NCBI GenBank assembly: GCA_964556665.1
Contig: CAZKXU010000041.1
Span: 1 to 27,714, forward strand
Direction of reading: 5' to 3'
Source of the DNA: CAZKXU01 sp964556665
GTDB taxonomy: Bacteria; Bdellovibrionota_C; UBA2361; CAZKXU01
DNA length: 27,714 nt
Shown piece by piece: positions 1-4,851 of the stretch (its first letter is position 1; every line of letters begins with the position of its first letter). The translations under genes and the position numbers were made by a program. The notes under the pieces are model-generated. The model saw only the letters and a program-made list of their open reading frames with translations, was not told the DNA's origin and ran no database searches.

Positions 1-30
1 TTTATTTTCCACTCGCACAGCTCTTGTCAT
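1..30 (-). CDS. 5' end of the next cassette gene (partial, unknown product)
   Basis: On the minus strand an ATG at 30-28 opens a frame reading MTRAVRVENK up to the window edge. GAGG sits at 39-36, about five bases before the ATG, a good ribosome binding site. The start lies 17 bases beyond the attC core at 47-53, which is where cassette genes normally begin. Only ten codons are visible, so no function can be given. Confidence 0.5.
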   Translation of the reverse strand, partial: MTRAVRVENK

Positions 31-46
31 AGAGACCTCTAGCTTT

Positions 47-107
47 GGTTAACGTTTACGGCAATTCGCGGTCCGTTAGGACCTGCGAATTCGCCGCTTT
101 GTTATCC
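47..107 (-). other. attC recombination site 1
   Basis: On the minus strand the site runs from GGATAACAAAGCGGCG (107 side) to CGTAAACGTTAACC (47 side). Its arms, GGCGAATTCGCAGGTCC and GGACCGCGAATTGCC, pair into a long hairpin. It closes the BrnT/BrnA cassette. The outer core of that cassette (TGGATAAC) is complementary to the cassette's own other end at attC 2 (GTTATCCA), as expected for a circular cassette. Confidence 0.85.
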
Positions 108-135
108 AATTATATATGATTCAAAAACATTAAGC

Positions 136-170
136 TAGACAAACCACCCGTCGATAGTGTATATACACTA
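136..170 (+). promoter_or_regulatory. Cassette-borne brnTA promoter with a 16-bp palindromic operator
   Basis: TAGACA at 136-141 and TATATA at 160-165 (18-base spacing) look like a sigma70-type promoter firing into brnT at 173. The -10 hexamer lies at the centre of the perfect palindrome TAGTGTATATACACTA (155-170). BrnA-type antitoxins are ribbon-helix-helix proteins that repress their own operon, so this palindrome is the obvious BrnA/BrnTA operator. The predicted transcription start would fall almost at the brnT start codon, so the leader would be very short. The palindrome is seen directly; the bound protein is inferred. Confidence 0.65.
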
Positions 171-172
171 AT

Positions 173-457
173 ATGTTCTCATGGGACACCAAGAAGGCTA
201 TAAGTAATTACGATAAGCATGGTATCTCATTTGAAGAGAGTGTAACAATATTCTCTGATCCCGAGGGGTTAGATTGGGAGGATTTGCAACACTCCTTTCT
301 TGAAAAGCGACGGAAGCGGCTTGGCATGTCAAAAACCGGCCAAATACTTCTTGTTGTTTATACTATTAGGAGACTAAGAGATGGCAAAGAAACGACGCGG
401 ATTATCAGCGCGAGGCAGGCGTCGCGCAAAGAACGTAAAGCATATTTCAGACAATAA
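173..457 (+). CDS. brnT: BrnT-family toxin (type II toxin-antitoxin)
   Basis: A 94-residue protein with the BrnT pattern: an N-terminal MFSWDTKKAISNYDKHGISF block (family style FEWDxxKxxxNxxKHGVSFxEA), then a region ending in TTRIISARQASRKERKAYF, matching the family's RIISARxAxxxExxxY tail. BrnT toxins are small RelE-fold ribonucleases that arrest translation and are neutralised by BrnA. The gene reads opposite to the rest of the array from its own promoter, so it does not rely on the integron promoter. Such pairs are common in large arrays and are thought to stabilise cassettes against loss. It overlaps brnA by 77 bases, longer than usual. Family assignment is firm; activity is untested. Confidence 0.88.
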   Translation: MFSWDTKKAISNYDKHGISFEESVTIFSDPEGLDWEDLQHSFLEKRRKRLGMSKTGQILLVVYTIRRLRDGKETTRIISARQASRKERKAYFRQ

Positions 458-677
458 GATTGATTTCAGTGACATACCAGAGTCAACCGACGAAGAGCTA
501 AAACGAGCAGTTAGGGTAGGTCGACCGGTCACTGGCAACGCCAAGCAAATGATAGCAGTTAGAATTGCACCAAAATTATTGGCTAGGTTACGTAAACTAG
601 CCAAAAAGAGTCATAAGCCATATCAGACCCTGCTGCACGAACTATTAGAAGATGGGGTTAATAAAAGAGCTGCTTGA
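381..677 (+). CDS. brnA: BrnA-family antitoxin
   Basis: A 98-residue protein with a very basic N-terminus (MAKKRRGLSARGRRRAKN), an acidic middle (FSDIPESTDEELKRAV) that resembles the BrnA toxin-wrapping segment, and a C-terminal ribbon-helix-helix-like stretch (KQMIAVRIAPKLLARLRKLA). BrnA binds BrnT and represses the operon. The ATG at 381 has a good AGGAG eight bases upstream (368-372), inside brnT, so the 77-base overlap is probably genuine and allows translational coupling. Alternatively the basic first 20 residues are out-of-frame brnT sequence and a later start is used; no good later start is visible. The gene ends four bases before the attC core. Confidence 0.82.
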   Translation: MAKKRRGLSARGRRRAKNVKHISDNKIDFSDIPESTDEELKRAVRVGRPVTGNAKQMIAVRIAPKLLARLRKLAKKSHKPYQTLLHELLEDGVNKRAA

Positions 678-680
678 AGT

Positions 681-737
681 GGATAACTGCCTAACTGAGC
701 TGGGCATAAGCGCCTCGGCTCGATTTGGTTGTTAGCC
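681..737 (-). other. attC recombination site 2 (57 bp)
   Basis: On the minus strand it runs from GGCTAACAACC (737 side) to CAGTTATCC (681 side) around a short GAGC.../...GCTC stem with a GGCGC loop. It is the shortest attC here, close to the size of class 1 integron attC sites. It separates the brnTA cassette from the cassette with the gene at 761-1099. Confidence 0.78.
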
Positions 738-760
738 CCAGTAACGATTGTTAGATCATC

Positions 761-1099
761 TCACTCGCCTCGCCTATCCAGAGCGCTAGGTTTTAATCCG
801 AGAGTAACGAGTAGCTCATCTAGCTTCAAACCTCTCACGAAAATTCGATCGTCCTCTCCCCTCCAATCTGTCGTATCCACAAATCTAGATGAGCTGGCTA
901 ATCTGCAAATTTCACGCACTTCTCTCTCTTGGCTCTCGGTTAATGTGTGATTGGACAGGTAATTTGCGAATTCTTCCACCACTCGTTTCACCGTGAATGG
1001 ATCTGGATTCGTGTCGATCAACGTAGCCTCAAACTCTGCAAGGGCTTCTTCGAATGAAATTTTTCCTGCTGCTATTTTGCCCATATAAATTGTACGCAA
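761..1099 (-). CDS. Cassette-encoded hypothetical protein
   Basis: A 112-residue soluble, acidic protein with no signal peptide or membrane segment; I do not recognise it. Visible features are a helical, Glu-rich first half (KISFEEALAEFEATLID), a middle of mixed charge, and the tail DDRIFVRGLKLDELLVTLGL. Two starts are possible: TTG at 1099, with AGGT just upstream, or ATG at 1084 (MGKIAAGK), with no clear ribosome site. The first lies nine bases inside the cassette boundary. It reads in the array direction and should be served by Pc or upstream read-through. The real coding status of an orphan this size is likely but unproven. Confidence 0.6.
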   Translation of the reverse strand: MRTIYMGKIAAGKISFEEALAEFEATLIDTNPDPFTVKRVVEEFANYLSNHTLTESQEREVREICRLASSSRFVDTTDWRGEDDRIFVRGLKLDELLVTLGLKPSALDRRGE

Positions 1100-1107
1100 C
1101 TACCTAT

Positions 1108-1208
1108 GGATAACGTGTACCGACTGCCGGACCGACCGGCAGTATAAAATTTCGAATCACCACCAACGATGGCGCCGGTCGGTCTCGGCCAGGTCGGTTT
1201 TGTTAGGA
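1108..1208 (-). other. attC recombination site 3 (101 bp)
   Basis: Minus strand: ATCCTAACAAAACCGACC at the 1208 side, ACACGTTATCC at the 1108 side. The arms contain CCGGTCGGTC and GACCGACCGG and give a long imperfect hairpin. The stop codon of the gene at 1203-1742 lies inside the TCCTAAC core. The centre and arms are clearly related to attC 5 (shared GGACCGACCGG, an A-rich spacer, CGGTCGGTCTCG). Confidence 0.88.
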
Positions 1209-1742
1209 TTTAGAGTCTCCATCTTTTAAGTATCCATCCAAAACAGACTGCAGCGCCTTGTCAGAGATATCTTTAAAGTTGGAAAACTCTGACGAAGCGA
1301 ACGAAGCTGGGCGCAAGATAGAGCTGCGCTGATTAATTTCACATATTGCGTCAATATGACCATCCCAGAAGAAGCTATAAATTAATGCAAAATCGGTCCC
1401 AGGCAGATCTTTAAACTGGCTTAGATGGCGAAGAACGTTAAGAGCTTTTACGAAATCTAGGACAGACTCGCTAAAGTTGAAAATGCTAAGCTGAAACTCG
1501 TGAGTCTCGGGGAGATATGTATGTTTTGCGCATAGTTCAGTGTTTTTTGTTATTGTGTCAAACCAAGAACTATTAAGCTGATCTCGATCGTATCGAATCT
1601 CATCTAAATAATCCTCGATTTCACTATTGATGGTTCGCCAATCATCAAATCGCAACACTTCTCCAATACGACTGGATAAATACCGTGACAAGGCATCCGT
1701 TGAAAGCCTTACCCGACAAAATAAAGAAGAAGGCTCCGACAT
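1203..1742 (-). CDS. Cassette-encoded hypothetical protein
   Basis: A 179-residue soluble protein with no recognisable family. It is rich in aromatic and acidic residues and predicted to be mainly helical (for example IEDYLDEIRYDRDQL and SVLDFVKALNVLRHL), with FFWDGHIDAICEINQ near residue 125. There is no signal peptide or membrane helix. The ATG at 1742 lies about 15 bases inside the cassette edge; only a weak GGAT precedes it. The TAA stop is built into the TCCTAAC core of attC 3, a tight gene-attC fit typical of cassettes. Reading direction and position fit expression from Pc. Confidence 0.7.
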   Translation of the reverse strand: MSEPSSLFCRVRLSTDALSRYLSSRIGEVLRFDDWRTINSEIEDYLDEIRYDRDQLNSSWFDTITKNTELCAKHTYLPETHEFQLSIFNFSESVLDFVKALNVLRHLSQFKDLPGTDFALIYSFFWDGHIDAICEINQRSSILRPASFASSEFSNFKDISDKALQSVLDGYLKDGDSKS

Positions 1743-1751
1743 AGTCTAGAT

Positions 1752-1821
1752 CCTAACGAATTACCGGTTCGCGGAAAAAACGCGGAGCGTTTTTTCTCGG
1801 CGAACCCGGTTTTGATATCTC
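1752..1821 (-). other. attC recombination site 4 with noncanonical GATATC outer core
   Basis: Minus strand: AAGAGATATCAAAACCGGG at the 1821 side, CGGTAATTCGTTAGGATC at the 1752 side, with a strong internal stem (AAAAAACGC/GCGTTTTTT, GGTTCGC/GCGAACC). The inner core GTTAGG belongs to the next cassette and is canonical. The outer core should read YAAC but reads GATATC. This mismatch disappears when it is paired with its own cassette's start at 2364-2355 (see findings). Confidence 0.8.
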
Positions 1822-2301
1822 TTAATCTCTGGTTCTTAGATAAGCTGGTGCTCCGCCAATTTGCAAATTAAACGAATGCCCCGAGCCATCTTCACGCTCT
1901 ATTTTTTTTACCACATCAGCAACTACCACATGCACGCCCTTTATGCTCACTTTACCCACAAGAGGTTGACCGGTAAAAAATGACTGAAATATTTCATCTC
2001 TTGATGGTGCGTCGGTTGTAAATGCCATTACTGGGCCAGAAAATCCAGGTTTCATGCCAAAACTTTTAGGCTGATCCTTGGTAGCTACAAATACTTCTTT
2101 TGTTGAGCTATCAGTCAGGGACATTCTTAAATTGAATTTATGGCCTGAACCATCCTCATGTTCGATAGCATTCACCCAACCAGTAATCGAACCCCTAGGT
2201 CCGCGTAAGCAAAGTGGGGTGCCAGTTAACATGGCACTTTTTAAATCGCCCATAGTTACCTGATCTAAGTTCCGACTTATCGCTGTTGCTGTAGTAGTCA
2301 T
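1822..2301 (-). CDS. Cassette-encoded protein with an internal duplication
   Basis: A 159-residue soluble protein of unknown function made of two similar halves. Around residues 26-61 it has LTGTPLCLRGP...IEHEDGSGHKFNLRM; around residues 107-149 it has FTGQPLVGK...IEREDGSGHSFNLQI. The shared core is TGxPL ... V..IExEDGSGHxFNL, so the protein looks like a duplicated small beta-rich unit. Each half holds one E-D-G-S-G-H motif, which could bind a ligand or metal, but I know no family with it. The ATG at 2301 has GGAG six bases upstream, the best ribosome site among the array-direction genes. The stop directly abuts the odd GATATCTC core of attC 4. Confidence 0.75.
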   Translation of the reverse strand: MTTTATAISRNLDQVTMGDLKSAMLTGTPLCLRGPRGSITGWVNAIEHEDGSGHKFNLRMSLTDSSTKEVFVATKDQPKSFGMKPGFSGPVMAFTTDAPSRDEIFQSFFTGQPLVGKVSIKGVHVVVADVVKKIEREDGSGHSFNLQIGGAPAYLRTRD

Positions 2302-2356
2302 ATTTACTCCGAAATGTAATTACTATGTTTTATACCGTTATGGCGATTCCAAAAAA

Positions 2357-2458
2357 GAGATATCGATCTACCGCGTGGTGGACCGACCGGAAGTAAAAAA
2401 TCTCGAACTACCTTCAGAGATCGCTTCGGTCGGTCTCGCCACGGCGCCGTTGTTAGGC
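2357..2458 (-). other. attC recombination site 5 with noncanonical GATATC inner core
   Basis: Minus strand: GGCCTAACAACGGCGCC at the 2458 side, then GACCGACCG; after a spacer, CGGTCGGTCCACCACG and GATCGATATCTC at the 2357 side. The outer core is canonical, while the inner core reads GATATCT where GTTRRRY is expected. The body is closely related to attC 3. The inner core belongs to the cassette carrying the gene at 1822-2301. Confidence 0.82.
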
Positions 2459-2459
2459 C

Positions 2460-2735
2460 TTAATTCTCTTCCTTGGCCCATGGGAAAAAGTATAAAAAAC
2501 ATTTTGCGAGAGGCCTATACGAAAAGAATCCGCCATCGCAATTGTTATAGATATGAATAATAGTTTGCCCATCTTTATCAGCTTCTTTCTGCATCTCTAT
2601 ATACTTTTTCTCGAGTTCATATTCACACTTTTGAGCTTTGCTCCACCAATTAGGATTTAATTCTCTGACAAGCTCTCCGGCGGCGCTTAATATCATTACA
2701 ACGACAGTAGCTCCGACTAATTTAAGAATACTCAA
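2460..2735 (-). CDS. Cassette-encoded membrane-anchored hypothetical protein
   Basis: A 91-residue protein. Residues 3-20 (ILKLVGATVVVMILSAAG) form one hydrophobic segment, either a membrane anchor or an uncleaved signal, so the remainder is probably periplasmic. The rest is charged and contains cysteines at KCEYE, NNCDGG and AKCFLY, which could form disulfides outside the cytoplasm. The start is a TTG at 2735 with AAAGGGA a few bases upstream. The stop lies at the outer core of attC 5. No family recognised. Small secreted or membrane proteins of this sort are frequent in integron cassettes. Confidence 0.62.
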   Translation of the reverse strand: MSILKLVGATVVVMILSAAGELVRELNPNWWSKAQKCEYELEKKYIEMQKEADKDGQTIIHIYNNCDGGFFSYRPLAKCFLYFFPWAKEEN

Positions 2736-2755
2736 GAATCCCTTTGCTAAAGCAA

Positions 2756-2838
2756 CCTAACGTAAACCGCGAATCGGAATTTACCGGAGCGCCGACAGGC
2801 GCACCGGTAAATTCTCGATTCGGCGGGTTTGTTAACCC
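2756..2838 (-). other. attC recombination site 6 (83 bp, first cassette)
   Basis: Minus strand: GGGTTAACAAACCCGCCGAATCG at the 2838 side (the outermost 20 bases include the core GTTAAC) to CGATTCGCGGTTTACGTTAGG at the 2756 side. A strong central stem is formed by GAATTTACCGG and CCGGTAAATTC with GCGCC/GGCGC inside it. The outer core GAAGGGTTAAC is an exact 11-base complement of the cassette's own start at the attI junction (GTTAACCCTTC, minus strand), which identifies this as the most recently inserted cassette position. Confidence 0.9.
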
Positions 2839-3119
2839 TTCACTATATTACTTACTTTCAACGTCTTAAGCAAAAACCATCGAATAAAATAGAAGCAGGA
2901 AATAGCGATTATAAGGGCTAGTCCCATTCCTAGACTTTGAGCAGACGTAGACAAACTTCTAGCGATACCATCGCAGTCGCCTCCTGGCAGGAAATGTCCC
3001 CCGGCATCTAAGCAGGCATCCTCTTTAAGAAATGTGGTAAAAGTGCCATCAAGATAGGTGAAGATGACTATACTAATTAAAGCGCAAATTATTGAAATTA
3101 TTCTGGCCCGATCTTTCAT
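2832..3119 (-). CDS. First-position cassette gene: small two-helix membrane protein
   Basis: A 95-residue protein with two hydrophobic segments, about residues 7-24 (IISIICALISIVIFTYLD) and 65-83 (GMGLALIIAISCFYFIRW). They flank a loop with DACLDAGGHFLPGGDCDG, whose two cysteines could be bonded if the loop is periplasmic. I know this general type (CLDxGG...C loop between two helices) as a recurrent small cassette protein, but no function is established. The ATG at 3119 lies about 20 bases inside the attI junction with no clear ribosome site. The stop TAA is part of the GTTAAC core. Being first in the array it should be the best transcribed from Pc. Confidence 0.68.
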   Translation of the reverse strand: MKDRARIISIICALISIVIFTYLDGTFTTFLKEDACLDAGGHFLPGGDCDGIARSLSTSAQSLGMGLALIIAISCFYFIRWFLLKTLKVSNIVKG

Positions 3120-3131
3120 TCAATTAAAGAA

Positions 3132-3200
3132 GGGTTAACATAGTGATCGTTAAGTTTAATCAGTTTCTCTCAACTAAACGATCACTCCTCACGATCATAC
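3132..3200 (-). other. attI site (integron insertion point)
   Basis: The first cassette begins (minus strand) at GTTAACCC, complement of 3132-3139, so the crossover lies between 3139 and 3138. Next to it is the inverted repeat GTGATCGTTAAGTT (3143-3156) / AACTAAACGATCAC (3172-3185), followed by another ACGATC copy at about 3191. Known attI sites have a core plus extra integrase-binding repeats on the integrase side; these repeats are the natural candidates. The exact right boundary cannot be set from sequence. Confidence 0.72.
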
Positions 3201-3246
3201 GGAGTCGACAACAAATAAACATGCTGAAAATCACCGTAATGACTCC

Positions 3247-3274
3247 ATTTTACTCTGAATTTATTCTTAGTCAA
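3247..3274 (-). promoter_or_regulatory. Candidate cassette promoter Pc reading into the array
   Basis: On the minus strand TTGACT (3274-3269) and TAAAAT (3252-3247) are separated by 16 bases, each one mismatch from the sigma70 consensus. Transcription would start near 3240 and read through attI into the first cassette. Integrons normally carry Pc between intI and attI or within intI, and this is the best promoter in that interval in the right direction. Confidence 0.62.
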
Positions 3275-3292
3275 ACCTAGATTGTAAAAGCA

Positions 3293-3348
3293 AGCGATCC
3301 ACACTTACGATCCACCTATTTGGAGAGGTAGGATCGTGAGGGATCGCT
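3293..3348. repeat. 56-bp imperfect foldback between Pc and intI
   Basis: AGCGATCC (3293-3300) pairs with GGATCGCT (3341-3348), ACGATCC (3307-3313) with GGATCGT (3331-3337), and ACCT with AGGT inside, leaving a bulge of 6 against 3 bases. The same ACGATC motif also appears in attI, making a series of GATC-centred copies over 200 bp. It could be an integrase or regulator binding region, an RNA hairpin in the intI or Pc leader, or an old attC-like remnant. There is no T-tract, so a terminator is unlikely. Confidence 0.6.
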
Positions 3349-3391
3349 GCAACTATATGAACTTACTATACAATATATTCTTACCAGACTC

Positions 3392-3419
3392 TTGACATTT
3401 AATGAACATTCTATAATAT
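3392..3419 (+). promoter_or_regulatory. Candidate intI promoter
   Basis: TTGACA at 3392-3397 is a perfect -35 hexamer. Either TATAAT (3412-3417, spacing 14) or TAATAT (3414-3419, spacing 16) could serve as -10. Transcription would begin near 3425, just upstream of the ATG at 3434. I looked for a LexA box of the enterobacterial type (CTGT...ACAG) and saw none. Confidence 0.5.
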
Positions 3420-3433
3420 TTCGATATAGAAGC

Positions 3434-4834
3434 ATGAGCTCGACAGTTTCAATAAAAAAAGATGCTCCATTCCAACAGACTCCACCAGGAACCAAAGCAG
3501 CTCGCTTAATACCTGCAGTACGGGAGGTCATACGCCGTAAACATTACTCCTACCGTACTGAAAATACCTATGTGGATTGGATCAAACGGTTCATTAAATT
3601 CCATAAGATGCGCCACCCGAATGAGATGGGAGCTACAGAGATTAAACAGTTCCTGACCTTTCTTGCGGTACAACGAAAAGTTTCTGCCGCTACGCAAAAT
3701 CAGGCTATGAACGCCATCGTCTTCCTGTATCGCCATGTATTGGAAATTGCACCGGATCGCTTCGAGGGGTTCGAAGCGGCTAAAAAACACAAATTTCTTC
3801 CGGTTGTTTTTAGTAAAGAGGAGATGAAGAAGTTGTTTGCCTACCTCCGGCCAGGCACTCCCAAAATTATTGCAAGCTTACTTTATGGCTCAGGTTTAAG
3901 ACTAGCCGAAGCGCTGCGCCTGCGAGTAAAAGACCTGGACTTTGAACGGGGACAGATTGTGGTAAGGGATGGAAAGGGCGAAAAGGATCGAGTGGTGCAA
4001 TTACCAAAAGTTGTCAAATCAGAATTAATCCGCCATCTTGAGAAGGTCAAGGCATTACATCTAAAAGATCTAGAGACCGGATTTGGAACAGTCTATATGC
4101 CTTACGCCTTAGATAGAAAATACCCTAATGCAAATAAAGAGTGGATCTGGCAATGGGTTTTTCCGGGTAAAAACATATCCAGCGATCCTAGAAGCGGTGT
4201 TCGTCGACGCCACCATCTACATGAATCAATTATGGCGGGATATTTAAAGAAGGCAGTCCATAGAGCAAAACTGAACAAACGCGCGACTTGCCATACTTTA
4301 AGACACAGCTACGCAACGAATCTGCTTGAAAGCGGCTCCGATATCCGCACCGTTCAGGAACTTTTAGGTCATAGTAATGTCAAGACTACCATGATCTATA
4401 CTCATGTTATGAATAATGGGATTTGTTCGACTAAGAGCCCCTTGGATTCTTTGGAAAATATTGAAGCAGTAGGGACAGTAGAATGTGTACAGTCTTTACC
4501 AAGTAGTATATTGAAGAACAGATTAGGCACCAGATCGATTACTACGTTACCGAATTTCAGTAACAATTTGGAGCTTTGTGCCGTAGATAAAACTCAACTA
4601 ACATTAAAGAATCAATCAGCTCTCAATCTAGTCTCTTCGTTGTCACCGCAAAAAAGTTCTAGCTGTCTAAATTGTCAGGCAGAGACCCCTACAACCAGCG
4701 GGTTGACTACTCGGATAGTGGATTTTTGGAAAAGGATCTGGCAGAAATTAAGTTTTTACTGGGAGCACTTATCCTTGCCCTCTTGTTCGTCCATGCTAAT
4801 TCAAAAAAGCGGGCAGGATGCCCGCTCCCAGTAG
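3434..4834 (+). CDS. intI: Integron integrase IntI (tyrosine recombinase) with a long C-terminal extension
   Basis: Catalyses cassette insertion at attI and excision at attC by site-specific recombination. Numbered from the ATG at 3434, the tyrosine recombinase residues are R156 (GSGLRLAE), H287 and R290 (CHTLRHSYAT), H313 (LLGHSNVKTT) and nucleophile Y322 (MIYTHV). Between about 225 and 275 lies the integron-specific insertion (KYPNANKEWIWQWVFPGKN, then RRHHLHESIM), which separates IntI from XerC/D. A core-binding SAM-like domain fills roughly 20-110. An upstream TTG at 3392 is in frame but coincides with the -35 hexamer, so 3434 is preferred. Family members usually stop soon after a SPLD-like motif; here about 125 further low-complexity-looking residues follow, the last 26 encoded in a palindromic repeat. 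All catalytic residues are intact, so activity is plausible. Confidence 0.93.
   Translation: MSSTVSIKKDAPFQQTPPGTKAARLIPAVREVIRRKHYSYRTENTYVDWIKRFIKFHKMRHPNEMGATEIKQFLTFLAVQRKVSAATQNQAMNAIVFLYRHVLEIAPDRFEGFEAAKKHKFLPVVFSKEEMKKLFAYLRPGTPKIIASLLYGSGLRLAEALRLRVKDLDFERGQIVVRDGKGEKDRVVQLPKVVKSELIRHLEKVKALHLKDLETGFGTVYMPYALDRKYPNANKEWIWQWVFPGKNISSDPRSGVRRRHHLHESIMAGYLKKAVHRAKLNKRATCHTLRHSYATNLLESGSDIRTVQELLGHSNVKTTMIYTHVMNNGICSTKSPLDSLENIEAVGTVECVQSLPSSILKNRLGTRSITTLPNFSNNLELCAVDKTQLTLKNQSALNLVSSLSPQKSSSCLNCQAETPTTSGLTTRIVDFWKRIWQKLSFYWEHLSLPSCSSMLIQKSGQDARSQ
4757..4833. repeat. REP/BIME-like palindromic repeat, copy 1
   Basis: TACTGGGAGC (4757-4766) and GCTCCCAGTA (4824-4833) are perfect terminal inverted repeats. 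Inside them CTTATCCTTGCCC resembles the complement of GGGCAGGATGCCCGC. A related element of nearly the same length lies at 18882-18959. The element forms the last coding segment of intI and provides the terminator for pilC. Confidence 0.7.
4803..4825 (-). terminator. Intrinsic terminator for pilC
   Basis: On the minus strand GCGGGCA, loop TCC, TGCCCGC is followed directly by TTTTTT: a 7-bp GC-rich stem with a U-tract, 27 bases past the pilC stop. It is the right half of the palindromic repeat, so the repeat has been recruited as a terminator. Confidence 0.78.
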
Positions 4835-4851
4835 CATTGCTAAGGATGTAA

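Larger units (their letters stand above)
1..4834. mobile_element. Chromosomal integron: intI, attI/Pc region and a cassette array running off the left edge
   Basis: An integron integrase gene at 3434-4834 lies beside six attC-like sites. Read on the minus strand, each starts near TAACAA (in one case ATCAAA) and ends near CGTTAGG or a close variant, which is the polarity of known attC sites. The array therefore grows leftward from an attI crossover near 3138/3139. Intervals between sites are about 300-630 bp and each carries one small gene or gene pair, as in sedentary chromosomal integrons. The left end of the array is outside the window. Integrase, attI and Pc on one side and cassettes on the other is the standard integron layout. 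Confidence 0.92.

Noticed and set aside
1814..2364. GATATCTC inverted repeats as ends of a small transposon
   Set aside because: Both copies sit exactly at attC core positions, and all other cassettes show the same self-complementary ends, so an integron explanation suffices.
1..3140. CRISPR array or IS element as the cause of the repeated palindromes
   Set aside because: The palindromes are not uniform repeats with spacers, and there is no transposase; they have attC polarity and cores and lie beside intI.
3293..3348. Intrinsic terminator between Pc and intI
   Set aside because: The stem is interrupted by bulges and there is no T-tract on either strand.
3392..3433. Upstream TTG start of the integrase frame
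   Set aside because: It coincides with a perfect -35 hexamer TTGACA and lacks a ribosome site; the ATG at 3434 gives a normal IntI N-terminus.
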